Source: Phycisphaeraceae bacterium (GTDB lineage Bacteria > Planctomycetota > Phycisphaerae > Phycisphaerales > UBA1924). From it: 64,000 bases of DNA. Within the stretch, counting starts at the first letter, position 1, and every line of letters starts with the position of its first letter. The notes beneath the pieces were generated by a model that was not told where the DNA came from, ran no database searches, and saw nothing but the letters and a program-made list of their open reading frames with translations. Both the position numbers and the translations under genes were made by a program. Of this stretch, positions 41,080-50,268 are shown in pieces. Where the stretch lies: positions 85,896 to 149,895 of the forward strand of contig RECQ01000060.1 of NCBI GenBank assembly GCA_007693965.1. Reading direction: 5' to 3'.

Positions 41080-41112
41080 AAAAAACGGCTCCGCGCGAGC
41101 GCGGAGCCGTTT
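41080..41112 (-). terminator. Rho-independent terminator
   Basis: An 11-bp perfect stem (ACGGCTCCGCG at 41085-41095 and CGCGGAGCCGT at 41100-41110) around a CGAG loop is followed on the minus strand by TTTTTTCGC. It ends the PEP-CTERM gene transcript just downstream of that gene's stop at 41150. Confidence 0.9.
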
Positions 41113-41149
41113 GTCGTACAGATCGATGTCAGGCGGTCGGTGTCGAGCT

Positions 41150-41806
41150 TCAGCGGCGGCGGCGGCCGGCGAGCAAGATGCCGCCGATGGAAGCCATCGC
41201 GATCGAACCGGGGCTCGGGATAACCGTTCCGGTCGCGCGGACGGCGAAGACGGGATGGTCCGGGTTCGTGTTGAAGTTGTACTCAAGGTCCGCGGTGCGG
41301 ATGCCGCCTGTGAAGGTGTACAAGGCGGAGCCGCGGTCATCGACGTTCGTCGTGTCCTCGCGTCCGATGCGGCTCCAGCGTCCGCCGGTGCTGTTGTCCG
41401 AGGTCATGACGACGTAGTACGTGCCCGCGGCCAGATCGAGATCGCCGAGGTTGAATTCGTGCCAGGTGTGGTTGATCGCATCGGAGCTGTATCCGACGGT
41501 CGACCACAGAACGTTCTCCGCGTCGGATGCGGCGAGACCGACCTCGTCAACGATCGACAGGTTGACGTTCGTGCCGATGCCGTGGAACGCAAGCGTGTGC
41601 ATCGTTGTCGGGTCGGGCAGCGTGAACTGCTGGGCCAGGTTGATGGCCAGCCCGTTGGGCTGCAGGCGGGCGCGGTCATTCTGAGGCGCCAATCCCGGAT
41701 CAGCCGTCCAGAGGACATTTTCGATTTCAGCGAGTGCTGGCGCCGCGGTGGCGACAGCAGCGAGTCCGACGCCCGCAATGAAATTGCGGAGTGTGCGAGT
41801 CTTCAT
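41150..41806 (-). CDS. PEP-CTERM-type surface protein
   Basis: 218 aa. Signal peptide (MKTRTLRNFIAGVGLAAVAT...APALA) and a beta-rich mature domain. The C-terminus follows the PEP-CTERM plan: a short sorting motif (IPSPGS), a hydrophobic helix (IAMASIGGILLAG) and an RRRR tail, so an exosortase should process it. The proline-rich motif is a variant (PSPGS rather than PEP). AGGAGAGA precedes ATG 41806. Single gene with its own terminator; a dyad lies in its upstream region. Confidence 0.8.
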   Translation of the reverse strand: MKTRTLRNFIAGVGLAAVATAAPALAEIENVLWTADPGLAPQNDRARLQPNGLAINLAQQFTLPDPTTMHTLAFHGIGTNVNLSIVDEVGLAASDAENVLWSTVGYSSDAINHTWHEFNLGDLDLAAGTYYVVMTSDNSTGGRWSRIGREDTTNVDDRGSALYTFTGGIRTADLEYNFNTNPDHPVFAVRATGTVIPSPGSIAMASIGGILLAGRRRR

Positions 41807-41860
41807 TTGATCTCTCTCCTAACGCGGTCAAAAACGACACGACCGCCTTTTCCCTGTGGC

Positions 41861-41880
41861 TTAGCCTGATGTGTGGCTAA
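41861..41880. promoter_or_regulatory. Inverted repeat upstream of the PEP-CTERM gene
   Basis: TTAGCC (41861-41866) and GGCTAA (41875-41880) are perfect inverted half-sites 8 bp apart, 55 bp upstream of the ATG at 41806. A candidate operator; the binding protein is unknown. Confidence 0.4.
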
Positions 41881-42015
41881 CTGACTCTCTGAAAACCTCC
41901 GCTGTGCAGGCGGAAGATCTTCCCTGTACGCAGTCTCTTGAATATCACGAAGAGGGGGCGCCGTCAAGAATGAAAGACGGATCTCTCCAAAGAAAGTGGG
42001 ACTTTCCTCTGGGTA

Positions 42016-42447
42016 TTACCCAGTTTCACGCGCAGCCCGGTCCATCGTCCCCCTCAGGACGAGGCACGCCGCCATGGCGCAGAGAACCCCCAGCGTGTTC
42101 GCCCCATAATCCCACCAGTCCGCCTGTCTGTTCAGGGCCGGGATGACCTGCAGCAGCTCGTCCAGCCCCGCATAGAAGAGGGCGATCGCCAGGCACCACC
42201 GCAGGTTCCGTTTCGACAGCGCAGGACCGAAAAAGCTGCAACCGACCAGCAGGCAGGTCCAGGCACCGAACGCCCCGAAGTGCAGCAGCTTGTCAAAGTG
42301 GCGCACCGGCGCTTCGCCCAGATCGAGCTGAGGCCAGTGTGTTCCGAGAAACAGCGCCACCGCATACAGGGCGAAAATCGTACGCCGCAACCACTGCGGC
42401 GCTATCCATGGCCAGGCTCGGCGCGATGTGTCACGTGGTCGGCTCAT
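42016..42447 (-). CDS. VanZ-like membrane protein
   Basis: 143 aa, four membrane helices. The segments IFALYAVALFLGTHWPQ, FDKLLHFGAFGAWTCLLVG, WCLAIALFYAGLDELLQVIPA and WWDYGANTLGVLCAMAA carry the spaced H, E, D and N residues characteristic of VanZ-like proteins (DKxxHxxxF...DExxQ...DxxAN). Biochemical role unknown. Its ATG (42447) overlaps the parA stop, so it is translated with parA. A small CTGGGT/ACCCAG hairpin overlaps its stop codon. Confidence 0.78.
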   Translation of the reverse strand: MSRPRDTSRRAWPWIAPQWLRRTIFALYAVALFLGTHWPQLDLGEAPVRHFDKLLHFGAFGAWTCLLVGCSFFGPALSKRNLRWCLAIALFYAGLDELLQVIPALNRQADWWDYGANTLGVLCAMAACLVLRGTMDRAARETG

Positions 42448-43409
42448 CGGGCGCTCGTGGAGGGCGCCGATGTGTTTCTGATCGTGACCTCCGGCGTTGG
42501 CGCTGTTTCCTTCAGTGGTTCTACGGACTTTTCGATCCGTTCCGCCGCGATCGATGCGGCCAGGGCCCGGTAGTCGAGCGCTCCCGGGCACCACGCCGCG
42601 TAGTCGAAAATCGTCTGTCCGAAGCTGGGGCACTCCGCCAGCTTGATGTTGCGCCGCACCGCAGGCCGGTACACCTTCGCATGGCGCCATGGCACGTTCT
42701 GCGTCTTGGCCTCCTCGAAGAAGGCTTCAAGATCGGCGACGACCTCGCGGGCGTGATTGGTGTTCTCATCGTGCATGCACAGAATCACGCCGGAGACCAG
42801 CAGCGATTCGTTCACGCCCCGGCTCACCAGACGCACGGTTTCCAGCAGTTTCCCCACGCCCTGCAGCGCTAAAAAGTGCGACTGCATGGGCACCACCACT
42901 TCCTGCGCTGCCGCGAGCGCGTTGAGCGTGAGCAGGCCGAGTGAGGGGGGGCAGTCGATCAGCACGAAATCGAAGAGATCCAGCAGCGGCTCCAGCGCCG
43001 ATTCCAGCCGGCGCTGCCGGTCGGGGGCCGAGGCCAGCTCCGTCTCCGCCGCCGCGAGATTCACTTCCGCAGGCAGCAGCGCCAGCTTGGGGCGCAGCTC
43101 CAGCACCGCATCCAGCGCCGACGCCTCCGGGTCGAGCAGGGCGTCGTAGACCGACGACTCCAGGCCATCGGGATCAACGCCCAGATGCAGCGTCGCGTGC
43201 GCCTGCGGGTCGAGATCGACGATGAGCGTGGAGTGGCCGAGCTCCGCAAGGCCGGCGCCGAGGTTGACCGTGGTGGTGGTCTTCCCGACGCCTCCCTTCT
43301 GGTTCATCAGCGCAATGATCCGGGAGCGCGAAGGCCGCGTGTCCTGCGGCGACGGGCTCCGCCCTGCGGCCCTGTCCGGGCCGGCGCCGTGCATCCCTGC
43401 ATGTGTCAT
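42444..43409 (-). CDS. parA: ParA/Soj-type chromosome partitioning ATPase
   Basis: 321 aa. Deviant Walker A motif NQKGGVGKTTTT (signature Lys38 and Lys43), Walker A' LIVDLDPQAHATLHLG, and Walker B FVLIDCPPSLGLLTLNA. Such proteins form ATP-dependent gradients to move DNA or other cargo. The C-terminal 40 residues are a polar extension beyond the usual end. There is no parB or parS-like site next to it; a VanZ-like gene follows instead, so the cargo may not be the chromosome. The 68-bp gap upstream is shared with the divergent YyaL-type gene. Confidence 0.88.
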   Translation of the reverse strand: MTHAGMHGAGPDRAAGRSPSPQDTRPSRSRIIALMNQKGGVGKTTTTVNLGAGLAELGHSTLIVDLDPQAHATLHLGVDPDGLESSVYDALLDPEASALDAVLELRPKLALLPAEVNLAAAETELASAPDRQRRLESALEPLLDLFDFVLIDCPPSLGLLTLNALAAAQEVVVPMQSHFLALQGVGKLLETVRLVSRGVNESLLVSGVILCMHDENTNHAREVVADLEAFFEEAKTQNVPWRHAKVYRPAVRRNIKLAECPSFGQTIFDYAAWCPGALDYRALAASIAAERIEKSVEPLKETAPTPEVTIRNTSAPSTSAR

Positions 43410-43477
43410 GGCCTGAGTGTATCCAAAGCCTCCGGGCCCGTGGGCTATAGTCGAGTCCGCCTGGGAAGGAGGCCCCG
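43410..43477. promoter_or_regulatory. Divergent gap between parA and the YyaL-type gene
   Basis: The gap contains GGCTATAGT (a TATAGT -10-like element near 43445) and a strong GGAAGGAGG ribosome site 4-5 bp before the plus-strand ATG 43478. No clear -35 box was found. Confidence 0.4.
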
Positions 43478-45889
43478 ATGGACCAGCGCGACGCCCAAAA
43501 ACAGCGACCCGCCAACCGGCTGGCCGGCAGCTCCAGCCCCTACCTGCTCCAACACGCGCACAACCCCGTGGACTGGCGTCCGTGGGGGGCTGAGGCCATC
43601 GAAGAGGCCCGGGCCCGCGACATGCCCATCTTCCTCAGCGTGGGCTATTCCTCCTGCTACTGGTGCCATGTCATGGAGCGCCAGGTCTTCGAGAACCCCG
43701 AGATCGGCGCGCTCATGAACGAGCGCTTCATCAACATCAAGGTCGACCGTGAGCAGCGGCCGGACGTCGATGAGGTCTACATGCTCGCCACCCAGCTCCT
43801 CACCCGCCAGGGGGGCTGGCCCAACAGCGTCTTCCTCACCCCCGACCTCGAACCCTTCTACGCCGGGACCTACTTCGGCCCCGAGGACCAGCACGGACGC
43901 CCGGGCTTCCCCCGACTCATCGCCGTGCTGCACGACGCCTGGACCAACCGGCGCTCCGAGGTGGAACAGCAGGGGAGCGCCGTCGCCGACGCCATCCGCC
44001 AGTCACTCGCAGGACGCCTCGAACGCATCGACCCCATCCCGCTCCAGCGCGCCATGGTGGACCACGTCGTCGAGGCCCTCGCAAGGTCCTTCGACGCCGA
44101 GCACGGCGGCTTCGGCCTCGCCCCCAAGTTCCCCCAGGGCTTCACCTACCCCTTCCTGCTCGATGTCCACGCCCGAACCGGCGATGCGACGACACTCCGC
44201 ATGGCCGCGCACTCCCTCACGCGCATCGCCTGCGGCGGAATCCATGACCAGATCGGCGGCGGCTTCCACCGCTACGCCACCGACGCCCGCTGGCGCGTGC
44301 CCCACTTTGAGAAGATGCTCTACAACCAGTCGGAGCTGCTCACATCCTTCGCCATGGCGCACCGCGCCACCGGCGACGAGTTGATGCGACAGGCCGCGGA
44401 AGGCATCCTCGACTTCCTAGCCCGCGAGATGACGGGCGATGCGGGTCAGTTCTTCTCCGCGCTGGACGCGGAGACCGATGCGACGGAGGGCAAGTTCTAC
44501 GTCTGGACCGAAGCGCAGATCCACGAGGCGCTGGGTGAGGAGGACGCGGCGCTCTTCCTGCGCACGCACGGACTGGAGCCCCCGCCGAACTTTCCCGGGC
44601 ACAGGCATCCGGAGGGGGGCGCGGTGTACCTGCTGGATGCGCCTGAGCGCCTCGCCGCATCAATGGGAATCGAGCATACCGATCTGCTCGCGCGGCTTGA
44701 GCGCATCAGGAAGACCCTGCTCGAAGCCCGCTCGCAGCGCGAGCGTCCGTTTCTTGACAACAAGGTGATCGCGGCCTGGAACGGGATGATGATCGACGCC
44801 TGCGCCAGGGCGGCGACGCTGCTCGAATCGGATCGGGCGCTGGCGATGGCGAAACAGGCCGCGACGTTCGTGATGGAGTCGATGATGCGCGGGGACGGGC
44901 GGCTGAATCGCATCTGGCGCGAGGGCGCTGCGGAGGTCGATGCATTTCACGAGGACGCTGTCTTCGTGGCCCAGGGACTGGTATCGCTCCATCGCGCGAC
45001 CGGCGACGCGAAATGGCTCGAAGCCGGCGTGCGGCTCATGGAGCAGGCTGAAGATCTCTTCGCCGACCCCGATGGCGCCGGCTACTTCTTCGCCGAGCCC
45101 GATGACCTGCTCATCGCCCGGGTGAAGAGCATGAGCGACGGCGCCACGCCCTCGGGAAACTCCGGCGCGGCCCATGTGATGCTTGATCTGCAAGAGTTCA
45201 CCGGCGACTCACGGTGGCTGGAGCGGGCCGATCGACTGCTGAACGGCTTCTCCGGCCTGATGGCGGCCTCTCCCGAAGGGCTGCTGCACATGATCCACGC
45301 CGTTGAGCGACGGTTGAACATTGATGGGCAGGGGGATGGCGCCAAGGCCGTCGGCAAGACTGTCTTCGCGGAGAACAAGCGTGAGCCCTCCGGGACGGAC
45401 AGCGCCGGATCGCTCTCGAAAGTCCGGGCGCAGGGATTCGTCTCGCAATCGGCCGTGCGGCCCGGCGACACATTCGCAGCGGCGCTGGTCCTGGAGATCG
45501 AAGAGGGATGGCATCTCAACGCCAACCCGCCCTCGGCGCCCTTCATCGTGCCCACGGTGATGGATGTGCGCACCGATGGCGAGCGCGCGGTCGAACGGCT
45601 TGACATCAAATACCCGACCGGTGAACCGATCGAGTTCGAATTCATGGATGGACCGCTCGATGTCTACCACGGCCGGGCGGTCATCATCGCCCGACTGCGG
45701 GCGCCGGCGGACCTGTCGCCGGACAGTGATTCACCGCTGCGGCTGCGATTGCTCTACAACGTGCAAGCCTGCGACACCGGGACATGCCTGACGCCGGAGC
45801 AGGGAGAGATGCTCATCGAGACGCCGATCGCGGCGCAAGGTCAGGCGATTGAGGCGCAACACGCCGACATCTTCGGATTGCGTGATTGA
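43478..45889 (+). CDS. YyaL/spermatogenesis-associated 20-like protein fused to a DsbD-alpha-like domain
   Basis: 803 aa. The N-terminal DUF255 thioredoxin-like domain has [20 protein letters not shown] with Cys60 and Cys63, followed by the alpha/alpha-barrel region ([36 protein letters not shown]). After about residue 650 a beta domain begins ([33 protein letters not shown], and [10 protein letters not shown]) that matches the N-terminal domain of DsbD-type thiol reductases. The combination suggests redox or cofactor handling outside the cytoplasm, although no signal peptide is visible. Function not established. Confidence 0.82.
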   Translation: MDQRDAQKQRPANRLAGSSSPYLLQHAHNPVDWRPWGAEAIEEARARDMPIFLSVGYSSCYWCHVMERQVFENPEIGALMNERFINIKVDREQRPDVDEVYMLATQLLTRQGGWPNSVFLTPDLEPFYAGTYFGPEDQHGRPGFPRLIAVLHDAWTNRRSEVEQQGSAVADAIRQSLAGRLERIDPIPLQRAMVDHVVEALARSFDAEHGGFGLAPKFPQGFTYPFLLDVHARTGDATTLRMAAHSLTRIACGGIHDQIGGGFHRYATDARWRVPHFEKMLYNQSELLTSFAMAHRATGDELMRQAAEGILDFLAREMTGDAGQFFSALDAETDATEGKFYVWTEAQIHEALGEEDAALFLRTHGLEPPPNFPGHRHPEGGAVYLLDAPERLAASMGIEHTDLLARLERIRKTLLEARSQRERPFLDNKVIAAWNGMMIDACARAATLLESDRALAMAKQAATFVMESMMRGDGRLNRIWREGAAEVDAFHEDAVFVAQGLVSLHRATGDAKWLEAGVRLMEQAEDLFADPDGAGYFFAEPDDLLIARVKSMSDGATPSGNSGAAHVMLDLQEFTGDSRWLERADRLLNGFSGLMAASPEGLLHMIHAVERRLNIDGQGDGAKAVGKTVFAENKREPSGTDSAGSLSKVRAQGFVSQSAVRPGDTFAAALVLEIEEGWHLNANPPSAPFIVPTVMDVRTDGERAVERLDIKYPTGEPIEFEFMDGPLDVYHGRAVIIARLRAPADLSPDSDSPLRLRLLYNVQACDTGTCLTPEQGEMLIETPIAAQGQAIEAQHADIFGLRD

Positions 45890-46110
45890 ACACGGAGAAC
45901 GCAGAGAACGCGGAGTGAGACGGAGTTTTTGAGGAAGACGGAGGGGAGAAAGAATGTGTTGCGCTGGCATGAATCGCTGGTGAACACGACCGATCAGGAA
46001 TACGAGAGTGCTCACGAATAGGAACACACAATTTCCCTACTCCGTCTCACTCAAAAACTCCGTCTCACTCCGCGTTCTCCGAACCCCTCCGTGTTCTCTG
46101 CGTTCAATCC
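45886..46110. repeat. Family B inverted repeat between convergent genes
   Basis: The left arm (45886-45948) and right arm (about 46036-46110) are inverted copies of a sequence with the core GCGGAGTGAGACGGAGTTTT, separated by about 85 bp. The left arm begins inside the stop region of the YyaL-type gene, and the right arm ends 2 bp from the dacB stop. A transcript from either side could fold into a long hairpin. Related copies occur at 50.1 and 63.8 kb. Confidence 0.85.
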
Positions 46111-46111
46111 A

Positions 46112-47650
46112 TCACTCCCCGTTCACAACTTCCGCGAGTGTGGCGCGGGCCAGCCACTGGTCCGCGATGGACACGACCTGCTCCTGGAAGTCGCGCACGC
46201 GGCGCATCGGCATCGTGCTCGGGACCTCGTTGACCAGAATGCTGAAGACGATCCGACGTCCCGAGTTCTCGTCCCACAGATAGCCGGAGAGGCTGGTGAC
46301 GCCGCTGAGGTATCCCGTCTTGGCTCGCAGCGTGTGCCGCAGCTCCGTGTCGCCGAAGCGGCGTCGGAGCGTGCCGGATTCGGCGGGTATGGGCAGGCTC
46401 TCCTCCAGGGCGGTGCGAATCTCTTCATCACGCGCCAGCGCCAGCAGCCACTGCGCGATCATCTGCGGTGTGACGCGATTCTGCCGGCTCATGCCTGAGC
46501 CATCCGCGATCACGACATCCGCCGCGTGGCGCGGGTTGAGCTTTTCCTGCATCACCATGCGGATCGCCGCGGCGCCGGTGCTCCACGAGCCGGGCCGACC
46601 CGTCAGTTCGTGGCCCATCCGCTTGATCAACGCCTCCGCGTAGAGATTATGCGAATCGGTGTTGCAGCGCTCCATCACCACGCGCATCGGCGTCTGCACC
46701 AGGGCGATGGGCTTGCCCTGCGGCAGCATTTCGTCCGGCGCCGCCCGGCGCACCGACGGGCGACCGACACCCGCCCGCTCCAGCTCCTCCGCGAGCAGCC
46801 TGCCGAAGATGCCCGGCATGTCATGCACGGCGACTTCGATGGGTCGCTCCGCGGTCTGACGCACGTTGCCGTGCAGGCGCATCGAGTTTGTGCCCGCCGC
46901 GCGCGAGACCCAGATCGTGTTCTGACCATCGGTGACGGTGCGCGCGATGTTGCCGATGTTCAGCCACGGCGCCTCCGGTTGCGTGCGCACCGTGGGGCTC
47001 ATGCCGGGCCGGGTGGGGGAGACGTAGACAGAGAGCACATTCGCGTGGAAATTCAGGCCATACACCTCGGCGCAGTACCAGCGGTTGAGCTGCTCGACCG
47101 GCCAGGACGGATGCACCCAGTCGTCGTCGAAGATCCGGTCATCGAGAATCAGCTCGGTGATCCCCGTCACCCCCGCATCCGCCGCGGCCCGGGTCCAGGT
47201 CTGGATGATCTCCTCGACCCCGAGCTGCATGTCGCGCAGCAGACGCGGATCTGCGAAGGCGGGGTCGCCCGAGCCGCGGACGATCAGCGCATCGCCCGCG
47301 TGCAGCAGTTCGGTCCGGAAGGTGAAGTCGGGGCCGAGAATGGCGAGTGCGGCGCCGCTGGTCAGCAGCTTCATGTTCGAAGCGGGGATGAAGGCGTCGC
47401 CCTCGTTGTGCGAAGCGAGCACCTCCGAGGTGTCGGCGTCGATGATGATGATGCCCAGGCGGGTGTCCCCCAGGCGGGCCGAATTCATCAGCCGTTGCAG
47501 CTCCTGGGCCAGCGGCTGCGCCTGCGCCAGCGGCGCCAGCAGGAGCAGCGTCGCCACTGCGAGCAGCATGGCGAGACTCCGGCGCCCGACGCCCTGGTTT
47601 CGATTGTGAACTCTCAATTCGAACAGACCCGTCACTGTCGCAGTGGGCAT
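46112..47650 (-). CDS. dacB: D-alanyl-D-alanine carboxypeptidase/endopeptidase (PBP4, DacB type)
   Basis: 512 aa, S13 family. Trims or cleaves peptidoglycan cross-links in the periplasm. Signal peptide (RSLAMLLAVATLLLLAPLAQAQ). The active-site motifs are SNMK in FIPASNMKLLTSGAALA, the SxN element as DSHNLYAE (His in place of the common Asp) and KTGYLSG near the C-terminus. DDRIFDDDWVHPSWP lies in the large insert domain typical of PBP4. Its stop codon abuts a family B repeat. Confidence 0.9.
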   Translation of the reverse strand: MPTATVTGLFELRVHNRNQGVGRRSLAMLLAVATLLLLAPLAQAQPLAQELQRLMNSARLGDTRLGIIIIDADTSEVLASHNEGDAFIPASNMKLLTSGAALAILGPDFTFRTELLHAGDALIVRGSGDPAFADPRLLRDMQLGVEEIIQTWTRAAADAGVTGITELILDDRIFDDDWVHPSWPVEQLNRWYCAEVYGLNFHANVLSVYVSPTRPGMSPTVRTQPEAPWLNIGNIARTVTDGQNTIWVSRAAGTNSMRLHGNVRQTAERPIEVAVHDMPGIFGRLLAEELERAGVGRPSVRRAAPDEMLPQGKPIALVQTPMRVVMERCNTDSHNLYAEALIKRMGHELTGRPGSWSTGAAAIRMVMQEKLNPRHAADVVIADGSGMSRQNRVTPQMIAQWLLALARDEEIRTALEESLPIPAESGTLRRRFGDTELRHTLRAKTGYLSGVTSLSGYLWDENSGRRIVFSILVNEVPSTMPMRRVRDFQEQVVSIADQWLARATLAEVVNGE

Positions 47651-47789
47651 AGACGCTCCTCACTTCAAGCGGTGTGAGAAGGGTATCGGCCCACCCGCGC
47701 CAGGGCCTCCAGAGTCCGGACGCGCACTCGCCCGTGTCCGGTACACTGCTCCCCCGACTCAGGACACGCCAGCATCAAGGAGGCCCCAC

Positions 47790-48155
47790 GTGGCAGAGCC
47801 GAAGCCGACCATTTCATTCGAGGAATTCGTCAAGGTCGACCTGCGGGTGGCCCGGGTGGTCAAGGCCGAAGAGCATCCGAACGCCGATCGGCTCCTCCGG
47901 CTCCAGCTCGACGACGGCTCCGGCGAGCCGAGGCAGATCTGCGCCGGGGTCCGCGGCCACTACCAGCCCGCCGACCTCGAGGGGCGGCTCATCATCATCG
48001 TCGCCAACCTCGCCCCCCGCACGATTCGGGGAGAGGAGAGCCGGGGCATGCTGCTGGCCGCCAGCGATGCGCCCAAGGACGGCGCCGGCGAAGAGCGAAA
48101 CGTGATTCTGCTCACACCGATGAGCGACATCGCGCCCGGTTCGGCCGTCTCCTGA
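47790..48155 (+). CDS. CsaA-like tRNA-binding domain protein
   Basis: 121 aa. A stand-alone OB-fold tRNA-binding domain like CsaA and the C-terminus of methionyl-tRNA synthetase: FEEFVKVDLRVARVVKAEEH, NADRLLRLQLDDG, QICAGVRGHYQPADLEGR and IRGEESRGMLLAAS. GTG 47790 sits behind AAGGAGG; the longer frame upstream has no homology. CsaA has been linked to chaperone and secretion functions, but whether this copy binds tRNA or acts as a chaperone cannot be read from sequence. Confidence 0.88.
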   Translation: MAEPKPTISFEEFVKVDLRVARVVKAEEHPNADRLLRLQLDDGSGEPRQICAGVRGHYQPADLEGRLIIIVANLAPRTIRGEESRGMLLAASDAPKDGAGEERNVILLTPMSDIAPGSAVS

Positions 48156-48214
48156 CCCGATGCTCGCCGCTGCGTGATCACACCCCACCCCCATCGGGCG
48201 AACAGGGCGCACCC

Positions 48215-50071
48215 ATGCTCAACGAACTGCTGGTCTTCGGCGTCATCGTCGCGGCCATGGGCATGTTCCTGTGGGGTCGCTTCCGCTACGATCTGGTCGC
48301 CCTCATGGCCCTGTTGGCGCTCGTGCTCCTCGGGATCACGCCGGCCGATGAGGCGTTCGTGGGCTTCGGCCATCCCGCCGTGATAACGGTCGCGGCGATC
48401 CTGGTCGTCAGCCGGGGGCTCTTCAACTCCGGCGTGGTCGACATGCTGGCGAAGACCATGAAGTGGGCCGGGGAAAATCCCACCGCGCAGGTGATCTCGC
48501 TGACACTTCTGGTGGCCGTATGCTCGGGGTTCATGAACAACGTCGGCGCCCTCGCGCTGCTGATGCCCGTCGCGGTGCGCATGGCCCGCAGCGCCGGCCG
48601 GTCGCCCTCGTTCCTCCTCATGCCGCTGGCTTTCGGCTCGCTGCTCGGAGGGCTGACGACGCTCATCGGCTCGCCGCCGAACATCATCGTCGCCACATAC
48701 CGGACCGAGGTGGTGGGCGAGCCCTTCCGCATGTTCGATTTCACGCCCGTCGGCGTCGGCGTCATGCTGGTGGGCGTCGCCTTCATCGGGCTCGTCGGTT
48801 GGCGTCTGATCCCGAAGCGCAGCGGCCAGTCCAGCCGTGATGAGCTCTTCCAGATCAACGACTACACCGCCGAGCTGCTCGTCGATGCAGATTCGAAGAT
48901 CGTTGGGAAGCGAGTCCGTGACATCGGCCAGCTGGTGGAGGCCGAGGTCGTCGTCGCGGCCATCGTGCGGGGCGAGTCGCGCCTGCCCGCCCCGTCTCCT
49001 TTCGAGACTATTCGAGACGGCGACATCATCGTCGTCGAGGCCGATCACGACGGCATCAAGGAGCTGGCGGACGCCGCCGGCCTCAAGCTGGAGAACGATC
49101 GCCAGAATGAGGACAACAAGGAAGTAGAGAGCGAGAAACAGCGAAAGAACGCCGGGGATGAGGACAAGAAAAAGAAAAAGAAGAAGATCGAGAAGGGCGA
49201 TCGGCTGCGCTCCGACGATGTGAGTCTGGTCGAGTGCGTCGTCAACGCCGATGCGCCGATCGCCGGACGGACCGCCATGCAGATCAACGCCCGCTGGCGC
49301 TTCGGGGCCAACCTGCTCGCCATCGCCCGTCAGGGATCGCGCGTCAAAGGGCGGCTGCGCGATACGCGCATCCGCGCCGGCGATGTGCTGCTCTTCCAGA
49401 TCCCGACCGCCAACGTGGGTGACACCATGCGCGCCCTCGGCTGCCTGCCGCTGGCGGAGCGCGACATCGGTCTGGGGCGACAGAAGCGCATCGCCATCGC
49501 CCTGACGATTTTCCTCTCCGCGCTGGCGCTGGTTGCGACGGGGACGCTGCCGGTGCAGATCGGGTTCGTGCTCGCCGCGGGGCTGATGGCGATCACCGGG
49601 CTGGTTTCGCTTCGCGACGCCTACGACAGCGTCGAGTGGCCGGTGATCGTGCTGCTGGGGGCGATGATTCCGGTCGGCGCGGCCCTGAAGTCCACCGGCG
49701 GCGCTGAGCGCATCGCGGACGGGCTGATGGCCGCCTCGGGCTCCCTTCCTGCGATCGGGGCGCTGGTGGCGCTGATCGTCGTGACGCTGCTGCTGTCGGA
49801 TGTTGTGAACAACGCCGCCGCCGCGGTGCTGATGAGCCCCGTCGCCGTCGCCATGGCGCACGGCCTCGAAACCTCCGTCGATCCCTTCCTCATGGGCGTG
49901 GTGATCGGCGCTTCGTCGGCGTTCCTGACGCCGATCGGCCACCAGTCCAACACGCTGGTGCTGGGCCCGGGCGGCTACCGCTTCGGCGATTACTGGCGGA
50001 TGGGGCTGCCGCTGACGGTGGTGTACGTCGCGGTCGCAGCGCCACTCATCATGGTGGTGTGGCCGATGTGA
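48215..50071 (+). CDS. SLC13-type (DASS) transporter with paired RCK_C domains
   Basis: 618 aa. Hydrophobic helices at both ends frame a cytoplasmic insert. The first membrane half contains VAVCSGFMNNVGALALLMPV and TTLIGSPPNIIVATY and the second VVNNAAAAVLMSPVAVAM and AFLTPIGHQSNTLVL, the inverted SNT/NxP hairpin motifs of the family. The insert (about 210-410) holds two TrkA-C (RCK_C) domains, joined by a charged linker with DKKKKKKKIEKGDRLR. Substrate (dicarboxylate, sulfate or other anion) cannot be told. Confidence 0.87.
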   Translation: MLNELLVFGVIVAAMGMFLWGRFRYDLVALMALLALVLLGITPADEAFVGFGHPAVITVAAILVVSRGLFNSGVVDMLAKTMKWAGENPTAQVISLTLLVAVCSGFMNNVGALALLMPVAVRMARSAGRSPSFLLMPLAFGSLLGGLTTLIGSPPNIIVATYRTEVVGEPFRMFDFTPVGVGVMLVGVAFIGLVGWRLIPKRSGQSSRDELFQINDYTAELLVDADSKIVGKRVRDIGQLVEAEVVVAAIVRGESRLPAPSPFETIRDGDIIVVEADHDGIKELADAAGLKLENDRQNEDNKEVESEKQRKNAGDEDKKKKKKKIEKGDRLRSDDVSLVECVVNADAPIAGRTAMQINARWRFGANLLAIARQGSRVKGRLRDTRIRAGDVLLFQIPTANVGDTMRALGCLPLAERDIGLGRQKRIAIALTIFLSALALVATGTLPVQIGFVLAAGLMAITGLVSLRDAYDSVEWPVIVLLGAMIPVGAALKSTGGAERIADGLMAASGSLPAIGALVALIVVTLLLSDVVNNAAAAVLMSPVAVAMAHGLETSVDPFLMGVVIGASSAFLTPIGHQSNTLVLGPGGYRFGDYWRMGLPLTVVYVAVAAPLIMVVWPM

Positions 50072-50099
50072 TCGGGAGCGAGTTTATGCTCGGGAGGAT

Positions 50100-50268
50100 G
50101 GAACTCGGAGTGAGACGGAGTTTTTGAGGAAGACGGAGAGGAGAATTGTGATTTTGCGCGATGAGCGCCGCTCGTTCAATCGGCGCAGATCGCAGCGCAC
50201 AAAATTTTCTTCTCCCCCTCCGTTTCCCTCAAAAACTCCGTGTCACTCTGCGTTCTCCGCGTTCTTCC
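50100..50268. repeat. Family B inverted repeat between convergent genes
   Basis: The left arm (from 50100) with GGAGTGAGACGGAGTTTTTG and the right arm (to about 50268) with CAAAAACTCCGTGTCACTCT are inverted copies. The inner sequence is itself partly self-complementary (ATTTTGCGCG and GCGCACAAAAT), so the whole element can form one long imperfect hairpin. The right arm encodes the last eight residues (GKNAENAE) and stop of the DUF202 gene. Confidence 0.82.

Noticed and set aside
46112..47650. DacB as a damaged enzyme because SxN reads SHN
   Set aside because: The motif requires Ser and Asn only; SxxK and KTG are intact, so activity is expected.
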